From contig OZ038435.1 of NCBI GenBank assembly GCA_964036275.1, forward strand, positions 26,703,521-26,767,520: 64,000 nt of DNA. The letters are read 5' to 3'. Below, one piece after another: positions 1-11,988 of this stretch. This DNA is from Litoditis marina (Eukaryota > Nematoda > Chromadorea > Rhabditida > Rhabditidae). The position numbers and the translations under genes are program-made. Position 1 is the first letter of the stretch. Each line of letters starts with the position of its first letter. The notes beneath the pieces were generated by a model. That model was not told the origin of the DNA and ran no database searches. It saw nothing but the letters and a program-made list of their open reading frames with translations.

Positions 1-1018
1 TCGTCGTTGCTAAGAATTCAAACAGTCTTCACGTTTAAGTATACATAACGTGTTGCGGTAGTTAAAAGCCTCAGAGAAACTAATCAAAAGAATTTGACTT
101 TTTTGCTAGTGAAATGCTTGGTATGTGACGTCATCAATTGATGGTTTGATCTTGAAACTTAAAACTACTGTAACTTGGTTCATTTTTTCCCGATGTACCC
201 CGTGTTTGACTTTTTGCGTTGTTCATAAGTAGTGGAATACAACGACACTCAATTTGGAGTTACATCTATTTCCATAGCAGTTTTAGGCCAAAATCATATT
301 TATTGCGCTAAAAAAATCAATAATTGACCTTTGACCTTAATGCTCTGGCAGTACAATCTTTATCCAATACTGGTCCTGTCCTATGAGTTTCAAGTCGTTC
401 CCATCATTTAGACGGTTAGGAGAGACGTGGGAAAATGTTGAATCCGAGGTAGCTTAAAAGTGAGCCTATTTGCGCCGTATATAGTACGGGTTAAACTTTT
501 AAAACTTGAATAACTCGAGAACGGCTTAATGGTTTTGCTTAATTTTTTACAATGTTTGCTGGTCTATTACCCTCCGTTTATGGACAAAATTTGGGTCATA
601 CTGCATGAGTTTGGCTGTTTCACTTTTTTCTAAAAAAACGTTTTAAAAAATTATTTTTGAGAAATTCAAAAATCTGTCACATACAAATTGTTTCAATTCT
701 TTATGCGCATCTTATACACAAATCTCAGAGACTCAATCACATTTTGAACATGTGCCCCACCGAAATGAAAGAATTTTTTTGTTCATTTTTATCAACGCTT
801 ACAGAATACCCATTATATGCAGTAATGTTTATTGCTTAAGAAGTAAAGTACCTGACCATCAAATCTATACAGTATAGAAATATGAAAACAAATAATTCAT
901 GGAAACCTTCTTTCGTAGCCTCATTTATGAGGTACTACGTTTCATAACAGAGATCACCAAAAATTGATACTTGATCTCTGATCTTTCATATTGCAAATAT
1001 ATACTCAGTAGGTCATGA
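1..1018. repeat. Direct repeat unit A, about 1.0 kb
   Basis: This unit is repeated with roughly 85-90% identity (estimated by eye) starting at 1309. Shared landmarks are TCGTCGTT at the start, TGACCTTTGACCTTAATGC in the middle and a TTATGAGGTACTACGTTTC block near the end. The only ORF is short (657-839) and is not conserved in unit B, so the unit looks non-coding. No terminal inverted repeat was seen. The unit may begin left of the window. Confidence 0.75.
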
Positions 1019-1308
1019 CACATACACGCCGCGTGCCCGTCTAGCGTGCATGTTAGCTATGTTTTGCAACTTTACTTACAGTTGTTGTCACGTTTCGTAC
1101 TTTTTTGAACGTTTCAAACAGCTTCGAGTAGTTTGGCAGTTTGGCGACTTGACGTCTTCTGGCCTTCAGAATCTTATATGACGTGATCGTCACTTCGTGA
1201 AACAATGTAATCGTAACATTTTTGGACTCTTTCCTACTTGTTCTGAGAGTTTCAGAAAGTTTTAACGAAGTTCATTTCTGACGTCTTCTGACATTCTGAA
1301 TATTACTC

Positions 1309-2330
1309 GTCGTTACTTAGAATTCATATAGTCTTCACGTATAAGTATGATCTACGGTTTGCAATGACTTAAAGCTTGAAATAAACTATTCGAACGAACT
1401 TGACTTTCTTGCTAGTGAAATGCTTGGTATGTGACGTCATCAATTGATGGTTTGATCTTGAAACTTAAAACTACTGTAGCTTGGTTCATTTTTCTCAGAT
1501 GTACCCCGTGTTTGACTTTTCGCGTTGTTCATGAGTAGTGGAATACAATGACTTTGGGCTTGTGAATTTATCCATTTCCATAACGATTTTAGGCCAAAAT
1601 CATATTCAATGCGCTGAAAAAATCAATAGTTGACCTTTGACCTTAATGCTTTGGCAGTACAATCTTTATCCAATACTGGTCCGTTCCTATAAGTTTCAAG
1701 TCGTTCCCATCATTTAGACGGTTAGGAGAGGCGTGGGAAAATGTTGAATCCGAGGTAGCTTAAAAGTGAGCCTATTTGCACCGTATATAGTACGGGTTGG
1801 ACTTTTAAAACTTGAATAACTCGAGAACGGCAGAATGGTTTCGCCTAATTTTCCACGTTATTCGCCGGACTATTGACCTCCGTCTATGGACAAAATTTGG
1901 GACTTACTGCATGAGTTTGGCTGTTTCACTTTTTTCTAAAAAAACGTCTTAAAAAATTATTTTTGAGAAATTCAAAAATCTGTCACATACAAATTGTTTT
2001 AATTTTTTATACGCATCGTATACACAAATGTCAGAGATTCAATCACATTTTGAACATATGTTCCACCAAAATGAATGAAATTTTTTGTTGATTTTTATGG
2101 ACGCTTACAGAACACCCGTTATATGCGATAATGTTCATTACTCATAAAGTAGAGTACCTGACAATCAACTCTATACACTGTAGGAATTAGAAGACAAATA
2201 GTTCACGGGAACCTTCTTTTGTATCCTCATTTATGAGGTACTACGTTTCATAACGGAGATCACCAAAAATCGATACTTGATCTTTGATCTTTCATATTGC
2301 TAATGTAGACTCAATACGTCATGACACATC
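1309..2330. repeat. Direct repeat unit B, about 1.0 kb
   Basis: Second copy of the unit at 1-1018, in the same orientation, separated by about 290 bp of unshared sequence (1019-1308). Substitutions and small indels are spread evenly along it, with no sign of a preserved reading frame. It could be a dispersed repeat family or a local tandem duplication; the window cannot tell which. Confidence 0.75.
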
Positions 2331-2854
2331 TTGTGCCACAACATGAAAAGATGAGGACCATTTTAAAACAGTTCGGAAATCCCAAAATATTCCGGAAATT
2401 TCTCAAATCCGGAGGAAGTTGCGAAATTTTCCACGATATTGAGCCAATAGTAGCGACTTCTGAAGAGTTCAACCAGCCAGAAATTTTACGATCATATCTA
2501 CAACATACGCGGTATGAGGAATGAAAGTAGCAGAGAATTGTACTTTTTTCTAATTCATGTAACTGTTTCCGGAAACGTTTCCGGCAAAAAGCCTTCCATG
2601 GAAACTTTTGTCTTCAGTAGACAGGCTTTCAGGTGCAGTAACTCCAAAAATTCACTCTCCAACTTAAGGCCTTAAAAAATCAATAAATCGATAACATTGA
2701 TTTTCCTTAGACACCGCGACCTTAGATTTTAGTGACATAATTGATGGTCATGGTGGTTAGGGCTGATCGTTCCATGAAAAGTCCCGTACCGTTACGTCAT
2801 TTAGTCGAATTCGGTATGGGGTGGTGAACAATATCCGACGAACTTTTCATGAGA

Positions 2855-2985
2855 TTCGATTGATTGCTCTGCTACATCATTAACGTTCTGGAGTGGCTCA
2901 TACGCTGTTCATGAGATTCTCGTGAGAAACTCATGTTTCTCATCAGGTTGGAAAGTTTTCTACGCCGCCTGGACTGGGCTGGACC
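2855..2985. repeat. CTCATGAG foldback MITE, left edge of block A
   Basis: The sequence has scattered CATGAGATTC and TTCTCATGAGA-type words and ends near TACGCCGCCTGG, matching better preserved copies at 33141-33336 and 16398-16605. The similarity between duplicated blocks A and B begins within this element. Confidence 0.55.
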
Positions 2986-3100
2986 ACTGACCAACATCGA
3001 TAATACACAGTGTACTTTTGTTTTCTCTGGCCACGAATATAGCTGGAGTACCTTTTCCACCTTTTCAAAAGACAAGAAAATATAAGACATGTCAAATAAA

Positions 3101-3106
3101 TTTATT
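3101..3106 (-). promoter_or_regulatory. Candidate poly(A) signal, cyclase copy 1
   Basis: TTTATT on the plus strand reads AATAAA on the minus strand, about 550 nt past the cyclase stop codon. The same site is kept in copy 2 at 34932. The distance is long for a 3' UTR, so this is only a candidate. Confidence 0.3.
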
Positions 3107-3311
3107 ACAAGCATGAAAAGATCACAGAGATTGCAGACCCGTAGCAGATAATGTTGGAAACAAAGATTACGTTTTTCTGTACATCACAAACACAATAAAT
3201 ACGTTCTATAAGTGCGATGAACCCAGTTGGCGAGGATCGATTCTGACTAGAAGCAATGCGAGATTGAAAACGTAGAGAATAAGAATAGAAAGAGAAACAA
3301 CGCTGAAGTTA

Positions 3312-3405
3312 TACTACTAGTTGAATGCATAGTCACGTGAAACGTGTAAATAAAGTGAAGAAAAAATTATGGTGCATTCACGTCTCACGTGACTATTCAG
3401 TTAAG
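3312..3405. repeat. CACGTGA-type MITE, short copy
   Basis: A short member of the E-box MITE family, with ATAGTCACGTGAAACG near one end and TCTCACGTGACTATTC near the other. It lies between the cyclase stop codon and the candidate poly(A) site. The paralogous position in block B is about 35141-35237. Confidence 0.6.
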
Positions 3406-4146
3406 CTATGAGGAAAATTTGGAAAGCATACAGTTTTCACCATTTCACAAGAATTAAACTAAGAGCGCGAATTACCTCACGGTTTCGTCAATTTTGACAG
3501 AAAAGTCTGGAAATGCTATCATTGCTTTTGAAAGAGTGAAAAAGTTTTCTATCACAATACCCTCTCATATCACTGACGTTTAATACCGGTACCAATCACA
3601 TAGTGTGCCTAAACTGAAGAGGTCACAATTCTTTCCAACGCCATTCCAGATGGCGGGTTAAAACTCGTCCGTCTTCATAAAATACGTGGTCATCAATCCC
3701 TTGCCCTTCACGTTGATTTCACCACGACACTCGAATTCGAAACCGAACGGTTCGAGAATGGCCCGCGTCTCCTCGGTTACCTGGAACCATTTAGGTTACA
3801 CAGCGGAAGTGAAGGCACAGTAAACCAAATCCCCCTACGAAACATGATTATTAATCAAAACTGTCTTGCAGTTGAGACTACAAACCTAATTTGGTGAGTT
3901 TCTATGTTTTAGAGGCAAATAGAATAAACAACTGACAATGTCAATCAATCTTGGGTACCTCTTCCATCTCTGTCTTTTAACTGAGCCTCAATGACATCAA
4001 CAACAAATGCTATTAGCAACTTTCTTCATGTACCTGTTTTTCTTTTGTTTTCTCAAATGTCAGTTTGAATAGTTTACATTTCGTGATTTCATATTGGTCT
4101 ATTATTATACTGATAAACATTATTATTAAAAAAAAATGTTTGAGTT

Positions 4147-4222
4147 GTAATTAGATCTCGATACACGCCAGAAATATCGAATTTCGACCGTACAAAACCG
4201 GCATAAAACTACAAACCCAGTG
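4147..4222. repeat. TGTAGTTTGAT mini-hairpin element
   Basis: A 70-100 bp element family with ends resembling TGTAGTTTGATCTCGATACA and ATCAAACTACAAAC, and a core that includes CGAATTTCG. This copy lies inside a cyclase intron. Other copies were seen near 9290-9360, 17590-17885, 41380-41455, 51361-51441, 55310-55375 and 61740-61820. It is non-coding and short enough to be a MITE or solo terminal hairpin. Confidence 0.55.
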
Positions 4223-5339
4223 AAATCGGAAACATATAGACGTCCACTGTTTTGAAAAGAGCGAATTGTTTATTCCCATTCTCACCTGTATTTTCCCAGG
4301 TACCCCAGAACTGTCCATTCTGCTGGCCACATTGACAGAGTTTCCCCAAATATCGTAATGGGGCTTCCAGACCCCAATCACTCCGGCGACCACTGGACCA
4401 ACGTTTATTCCTGCAAGTTTATAAAATCCAACTACATCACGTTATATGGAACAACAACATCACGTGATAGCCTGCCTAATGTTTAGTTCATTCATATTTT
4501 TTTAGTTTGAAATTTTGATACTCATAGAATAGAATAGATTTATTCGCGATTTGACACGCGACTTCCACATAGTATGTGGCAGTCCAAATGAGTGAATATA
4601 GAATAAGTGGAGAATGAAAACGGTATGTTCAAGTTCACCCTGTTACGCGCACATAATATTACATGCAATTGAGCAGCGCTGGACGACGGTGGTTGAACCA
4701 AATAGTTTGTGGGATACTAGTCACTTTGAAAGAGACTCATACAGTATTCATTTTTCCAAGGCCGTTATTTTCCACACCCCATCACGGCTATTACGTGAAT
4801 GTATACTTGTAAACACGAACGGAATCTAGTGTAACATTATGCATTGTTGCAGAAAGTGTTACCAGATACACTACATATGAAAACTTCCAAAAACATAATT
4901 ACCGGTAAAACTCCTGCTATCACTACTTATGACAGCTTTCTTAATAGCACGAAGCAGAGTGATGAAGAACATTATGAGTACAATCACCACTTACCAATAC
5001 GTAGATTGAAATTGTTGAAGCTGTGTTCATTGATGGCCTGGATTTTCGACAACAACTCTTTGGCGAAGTTGGCTACGGCAACAACATGAAGGTTATCGTC
5101 CGTCTGAAAATATCGGATTGTGGGGAGCTGTGATATTCCGAATATTTCTTACTACTGAAGGTCCTGATTCTTGTCTTTTAAAACCCCTTCGATTTGGTAT
5201 TGAGCCAATTTTTTAGCCTATCACGGTCAAGAAGCTCAATTTTTATTGTAATATTATTATTATTAATAATTATTATATTATAGTTATTATAATTATTATT
5301 ATAATTTATATTGTGTGTTCCGTTGTTCTATCCAACTGA

Positions 5340-5507
5340 GGGCCAATTCTATGTGTAACCGGTTTTTTGCGGTAACCCAACCGTTTTTTGGTGACCTTCT
5401 CTCAGGTTACCTAACAACCGGTTACCTACTGAGGTAACCTGAAACATAGCTTACCAAAAACCGGTTAGGTTACCGAAAAAACCCTGTCACATATAGAATT
5501 CACCCCA
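5340..5507. repeat. GGTTACC foldback element in cyclase intron
   Basis: Ends near CAATTCTATGTGTAACCGG and ACATATAGAATTC are inverted copies. The interior is a set of AACCGGTTACC palindromes. The copy in block B (36966-37240) carries an extra internal stretch of about 110 bp built from the same words, so the element has grown or shrunk since the duplication. Confidence 0.65.
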
Positions 5508-6126
5508 ACTGAGGGCCGCACGGCTTCACATGACAATGAAAAGGACTATACCTTTCCCGCCAGCCCGCTGGCAGCCATGTATGTAGTGGAAATGGTCTTG
5601 ATCTTTTCGATGCATTTGAACTCGTCCCGATCAAGTAGCTGAAACAGTTATTATTTAATTATTCATCTACATCCACCTAAATTGGCACTCGCTTATAAGA
5701 AAAATTCCAAATGCGAGAAAAAGCGTTTATGATTGTTTAATATCACGAAACATAAAACCCTTAGTTAGCCATTCAGAATGTACAGACTTTCAATTCAACT
5801 TTTCCATAAGCTATAATTCCCACTCGGTACCTGAAGAGTTAAACACTCACCTCGTCGAAGTCAGAGATGATTTCGTTGAGGAGACGCAGACACTCCACTC
5901 CCTCATTGTTCGCGTCCAATTCCATGTAGAACTTGCTGAAGTCGCTGATAGTGATGAATGCGATACACGCGTTCTCACGTGCCTGGAAATTTGAACGTGT
6001 CTAAGGCATCAGAAAACGTTATATCACAAACTTATAGTGAACATGTTCCTTTCTCTAAAACAGGGCTGTTCAAGGACAAACTGAATGATCCACAAGACAT
6101 TGTAGTGATAATAAACATTATGTTAA

Positions 6127-6242
6127 AGAAGGACGATTATGTGGTCCAATCGCAACGCTTCAGTCCTTCAAACTGCAATACATTTTTCAATTGCAGTTTA
6201 AAGAACCGTTGACACGGGATTGGCCCACATAATCGTCCTGCT
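6127..6242. repeat. ATTATGTGG foldback MITE
   Basis: A hairpin-forming element with terminal inverted repeats AGGACGATTATGTGG and CCACATAATCGTCCT and an inner palindrome around TTTAAACTGCAATACA. About 115 bp. Further copies lie at 12042-12153, 13688-13804, 37858-37975, 44153-44269 and 45809-45921. Three of the six are paralogous positions in the other duplicated block. Confidence 0.85.
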
Positions 6243-6774
6243 TTAAAATTTTTTTTTCAAAACTGGTTGAATGGATTTCCAAAAAACACACACCTCGTGA
6301 TATAGATCCTTTCCCTTGACATTGATCTTGTCTTCCAGGAAATGTTTGGCCACGTGAGAGGGGAGAATATTCTCCAACACACTTCGATTCTGGGCATGAC
6401 GACGTTTCATCTCCAACTGCTCGTCCAGAGCCTACAAATGTTTTCAATAAAAACCGTAGGCTCTGAGCTCAATGCTTTTATTCGAAACTCGGGTTGCGGC
6501 GGGATTTGAAAGTGAGGAAATAGTGTTTTAAGGAAGAGACGCAGGCCAGGAACAGTCTTACGGAAGATGTCTGCAACTCATAGACTCTGCTGTAGTGACT
6601 AATACTAAAAATAATATGTATTCCTTCAAGTAATAGCACATAATAATATTCTTCCGTGAAACAGAAAAACTAAAGTTGAATTGTGCCCCAGTAAATTATT
6701 AGAATCAATCATGGCAACAGTTCTTGAACTCTGGATTCTGGAAGCTTATCTAAACCTTTCAAAATTCAGTTCAC

Positions 6775-6797
6775 CTGTAGTTTCCAAATGAAGTCAT
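6775..6797 (-). pseudogene. Remnant of deleted M2 exon in cyclase copy 1
   Basis: These 23 nt match the 3' end of the 130-nt exon at 38518-38647 in copy 2, encoding the peptide DFIWKLQ next to the splice donor. The rest of the exon, its acceptor and the left arm of a foldback MITE are gone. At the junction a 12-bp word, ATACGCTATTTC, is present twice (6798-6809 and 6810-6821). Confidence 0.9.
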
Positions 6798-6917
6798 ATA
6801 CGCTATTTCATACGCTATTTCTCTGCTCTAACATCCCGCCGGGATGTAAGAGACGAGAAATAGTGAGGCAGAGCGAGAGACGCAGGATAGGATGAGGGTG
6901 CCGGGATCTTCTAGCAT
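6798..6917. repeat. Half-deleted GATCCCGGC foldback MITE
   Basis: Right-hand part of the foldback element seen whole at 38706-38855. The loop (CATCCCGCCGGGATG) and right arm, ending GTGCCGGGATCTTCTAG, remain. The left arm was removed together with the cyclase exon. Confidence 0.8.
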
Positions 6918-7232
6918 ACGTACTCTCGTGTTTCATTTACATATCAGGAATTACAAACAGCAGGGCATCAAACTGCAAACGGAGAAGTGGTCGATACATT
7001 GTACCGTGTCACCCTGCTAGTTATTGAGCGAACAGTATATACTCTGTTCCACCAATCCATGTCCTTCTACAGTAACCCATCAAATACTTGGGAGGCATTT
7101 TCTAATGAACAGTTCATTATGTACCACGTGGATAAGTGTATTCTGGCACATGACCAGTTCAGGGTTTAGTTCTGGGTTCAGTTCAGACTCAGTGCGGCAT
7201 CTTCATAGAGCTGTACTAATGTTCACCATGCC

Positions 7233-7364
7233 TATACTGGGAGTCAACTGAATAGTCACGTGAAGTTAACATTCTAATGAGGAATCGTGCTCTTTGTCAT
7301 TACACGTTTCTGAGTTATGCTGTGTTTAACATTTTTCACGTGACTGTACACGACTAACAGTATA
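7233..7364. repeat. CACGTGA-type MITE (representative copy)
   Basis: A 132-bp element running from TATACT to AGTATA. Imperfect terminal inverted repeats hold TAGTCACGTGAA at one end and TTCACGTGACTG at the other, so each end has a TCACGTGA palindrome. The core includes GCATTCTAATGAGG. Copies occur about once per 3 kb: 11327-11450, 13820-13954, 14566-14698, 15835-15946, 22926-23058, 28040-28172, 30540-30676, 39173-39304, 43428-43560, 45938-46073, 46697-46826, 47956-48067, 50070-50203, 53149-53282, with decayed members near 55790-56013, 58270-58375 and 63080-63150. No ORF, so non-autonomous. TA-rich ends suggest a TA target, but the superfamily is not identified. Confidence 0.88.
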
Positions 7365-10087
7365 AAGTTCATTTCATCAATTATTCTCGTATGTTAGCGC
7401 GAATATATTCTCTAGTACGGTTGATATTGACGTTGTGTGACACAAAAGTGTGCTTTAAAGTTAATAGTAGTGTTCTCATCTTTTCCATTTACACAGAAAA
7501 TAAATAACACGCAAAATAATGTGACTTACTCGCAATATGTGGATAGCTGTTCTGTTAAGGTGCCATTATCTTGAACCATCGGATGTGCCTAAAACAAAAT
7601 CGATACTACTTTCGTATTTTCTCTTGTACAACGCATTCAGAAAATATAGTTGCAGGCTATCTACAGAAATTTGGAAAAAAAACTCAATCCGACACTGTAA
7701 ACTAAATTGGCGAACCACTAGAGCAGAACTTACACCGATCAATGACTTCAGCGAATCGATAATTTGATACGAAGAGACAAAACTAACCTCCATCCACAGT
7801 TTGAACTCGCGGTTATTCAGCTGAGCTGGTGGAAGAGTCCACATGAACACCATACCCATGCAGCACAAGAACATCACCATTGCGATCTAAAAATGAGTAA
7901 TTATCTGCGGTGTGTACTAGACAAAGTGGACTGATTCCGTGAAACGACAATGTACTATCATGGTAATTACTATTTCACGTTGATGACCTTTGTTGTGTTT
8001 TAAACGTTGAGTATGATATGAGCTATGAAACTTTTTTCGGTCCACCCGTCCGGAACTCCATGCAACGTGAAAGACAAACACTTGTGCACGTTATGATACG
8101 TTGGTACATTCAGAAATTTTGTTCCCTGTGAATATGCATTTGACTAGAAGACTCACCTTGGACGTAGAGAGTAGGGCGAGATAAACGCAGGAGGAGAGCA
8201 GCAGCAGTAGATAGGTCTCGAAAATTAACTGAAAAGTTATAGTTCATATTTAATTTTAGAAACGTTTCTGCAGGTGTTGTGATCAGTTCCGATGAAATAC
8301 ATTTTGTCGCGAAAATGATCGAACAAACGTATGATAAACGAAATGGATGCACAAAAAAGCAAGATTGAAATTTGTCGATTGAAATTTCACGACTATTATA
8401 TTTACTAGATTTTTATTTCGAAAAAAAAGAGTTAAAACTATTCTTTCTAGAACTCTCAACTGACCTCCGCGTTTCCACTGGGAATGGTTGTATTGCACGA
8501 TGAGCCATGCGTAATTGCGCCCCCGTCCGAACACTCAAAAGTGCAAGAATCGTCGGCCACTGACTGGAAAACCAACACTTTTCTTGGAAAACTGTAGTTT
8601 GACCCAGGGAGGGATCAAACTACAATCACCCTGTGGCAATACAAATTCAGAAAGTTGGGGTAAAACTTTAGTATCCCCCTTCTCTGCTTCGCTTGTCAGA
8701 TCTCGATAATGGAAACATTTAACACAGAGCTCTGTTGAGTATTTGATGTTCATAGTACGTATTCCAGAGAAAATGTTGTCATAAAATGTTTCCAACAAAT
8801 TCAAAATCACTTACCACCATAACAAATGCGTTTGTGAGCAAGACAATGGCAAATATGCAGGTTATGCGAAAGCCGCGCGAGCAGTTCAGCCGCTTCTCGC
8901 CGCGTTTCGCGTTTCGCAACTGAAAATACAAGTCGATAAATGAAAATACAAGTCGATTGTAGTTTGATCTTGAGCTGAACCGTTCTTGCATGATGTTGCC
9001 CAGACACACAATGATCAAAATACAAACATTCAACGGTGACACACAAAAAGAAAAGAATGACTATATACAGGCTTTTCGGAAACAATTGAAAAATTTCCTC
9101 TAAATGTAGAACGAAAGAGATTGAATACGAGAAATGGGTATTTTCGAAATAAAAAAGCTTACCATGAATGACTTGGTGGTGACGTAGGCAATGATTGAGA
9201 ATAGAACGACGGCTGATCCTAGCACCACAGAATACATGACTATCGATCTGGAAGACAGAGGTTCAAATCTACTCCCCTGAGTGACAAATATTGTAGTTTG
9301 TAGTTTGATTTCGATACACGTTGTTATTTTCGAATTTCGGCCACGAATGAACGGGATCAGAATGAGAACAGAAAAATTGGACAATATACACCGTACAGAC
9401 TTGCATTGGAAACAGCAAACTCTCGGTTCCTATCAATTTTCACTCGTTTCACTGTTGTAGTTCGATTAGGCATCGAAGGCTTGGTACAATACTCACCCTA
9501 AATTTGCGATAGACAGTGTTGCGCAGGCTAGAATAAACACCATAAGATAACAGCAGATTTGAATGAGAAAGGCAGCTTCCTTGATTTCCAGAAACTGAAA
9601 AAATATCATCAGTACTAAAAGCAATCTTTTTTCTTGGAATGCCAGTAGCCGTCACAGAAAGTTTTTTCCAACTCTTTCAGCGGCAAACCAGATTTTGGCT
9701 CCACTTATAAGAATGAAAAATATTGTAGTTTGATATTTATACGTAATACTTTGGCAACCCGATTAGAAGTGCACAAACCTTTATTGAATACCTTGTGAAT
9801 AGGAACTCTCACCTTCTTCTCCACATTCCCTTCTTTGAAGCGTAGTGTGATTCGATCACAATGCGTTTGACGCCAAGACTCTTTGTTTATTGCCTGTAAA
9901 GGGTAATAAAAAAGCATAAATAAAAGTTTGAATGAGAAAAAAAAGAAATAGTATTTATAATCTCACCGGTAACAGTTTCTAGATCCGTTTTTTTGAATTT
10001 TATTCACACTTTTCTAGTTTTGTATGCTGTCCGCATGAACGAATTTGTTTTCACTTGGATCTAGATGAACCCAGTTTTATCATCAGT

Positions 10088-10235
10088 AGTGTATGTAACC
10101 CAATCGTCGCATCTTCCATTCTACTGTCTAAGACGTGACACTCTTTAGCGGGATGACACCAATTCGTCGCATGTCCCCAAAAGAGAGTCTTAGACAGTAG
10201 AATAGAAGATGCGACGATTGGGTTACATACACTAC
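10088..10235. repeat. Foldback MITE with ~45-bp inverted arms
   Basis: Arms begin AGTGTATGTAACCCAATCG and end CGATTGGGTTACATACACT, with TCTACTGTCTAAGA-type sequence deeper in the arms. ATCATC flanks both sides and may be a target duplication. The block B copy is at 42171-42335 and carries an 18-bp internal duplication of the CCAATCGTCGCA word. Confidence 0.85.
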
Positions 10236-10519
10236 TATCATCAAATTAATAAGGAAAAGTTTAGTTGCATACCGAGGGAGTCCACGTACAAGAACTATAC
10301 CTGTATTCCCTGACTCAGGTGAGACTCAACATCGTCCTTTAGCGGTTTCATCGGCTTCACGGCATGTCTAAACGAAAAATTGCTTATAAAAAAAGAAGGA
10401 GTTCAGCAGCATAGTCATCTTTCAGCGTTTTTTCAGCTGATGAATTCCGAATGAGAAAAGATTTCACTTTTTTTACATTACCTCCGTAGAAAATCAATAT
10501 AAACAGGGAGAAGGGAGAG

Positions 10520-10645
10520 GGTAGGAAAAAGAGAGAGAGAAAAAGAAAGAGAGAAAGAGAAAAAGAGGAAAAGAGAGAGAGAAAAAGAAAGAGAGAAAGA
10601 GAGAAAGAGGGAAAGAGAGAGAGAGAGAGAGAAACATACCGCAAG
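10520..10645. repeat. GA-rich simple repeat
   Basis: Purine tract of GAGA and GAAA units directly beside a cyclase splice donor (exon 10640-10701). On the transcribed strand it forms a long CT tract. Block B has the same tract at 42620-42737, slightly different in length. Confidence 0.9.
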
Positions 10646-11760
10646 CTGGGTCCTCGTTGAATACTCGGAGCATATCCCGTGAGACGCAATTCTTTCGCCG
10701 TCTGAAAGTGTTAGGTTTCATCGGATCTAGTTCTGTGATTCTGACAAAATTCTTGAAAACACTTTCTGCGTTCCACCAATCGGTAAACGAAGTGCACGGC
10801 TATTCTGTTTCAATTTTAGTTCCGGTGAATTTTTTCCGAGCGTCGAGGCCTGACTTGTATTTGAGAGCAAACTACAAGTTCTGTAGTCTACAACCCAGAC
10901 TCGAAAAACCTACTTTAGACTTGCAGCCCGATTGTACCCGACAGCCTCTTGGAAGACAGCCGTTGTCTTTGTAGAAGGCTCTTTTCCTTCAACTCCCAGC
11001 GCTCTTTTGACGCCAACAACACCTTTACACAACACCCAGTGATACGGGGAAAACATCTTTTATTATGTTGTATAACCTAAATCGAACCTGTCGGTGATTC
11101 TGGTTATGTGGTGTCGGCTGTCGGTTCTTCGCCTCCACGACAAGCCAGGTTTCCACGTTGTGTTCTGCGAGGAACTTTGATCTATCCCGCCCGTTTCCCT
11201 CCTCCACTATGTACGCTCCATGAAGAGCATCCAATGTGGCTTTCGTTATGTGCACACGGCTGGAAATATTGTTTTTATAGAAAAGTAATATAATAATAAC
11301 CAGAAAAGTGATTATAACAAACGTGTTATACTAGAAGTAACTTGAATAGTCACGTAAAGATAGCATTCTAATGAGGCATTGTGTACTTTTTCATTGTCCG
11401 TGTGCTGTGTTCAACAGTTCCACGTGACTGTGCAATTGACTAACAGTATACCATGCACGCTCTCCAGAATGCTAAACATAGCGAGTTTCGAGTCGCTTAC
11501 TAAGTTCCTGGAGTCAAAGTCACAAATCAATCGATTGAAATCGTTGGTTTTCTAGAAGCCACGAAAATTGCACCAGTTCAATGAAAAAAAGAGATAGATG
11601 GACTTGTAGAATGATCATGTTTCGAAGTGACTACTATCATTGAGAAGCCGAGCCAGTTCTGAGATATATACTTCGATATAGTGAGTCTTTGAAGCCGCCT
11701 ATATTGATAGTGGGTCGGATATCTGTTTGACCTAGGTGTAAAATGTTCGACCTACGTTTA

Positions 11761-11988
<228 letters not shown>

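Noticed and set aside
7233..7364. CRISPR-like array formed by the repeated CACGTGA elements
   Set aside because: Copies are 1-6 kb apart, palindromic, of unequal similarity and in a eukaryotic intron setting. They are MITEs, not a CRISPR array.
10384..10974. ORFs of about 100 codons on both strands around 10.4-11.0 kb and 42.6-43.1 kb
   Set aside because: They are read-through of GA/CT simple repeat and cyclase intron. The true exon there is only 62 nt.
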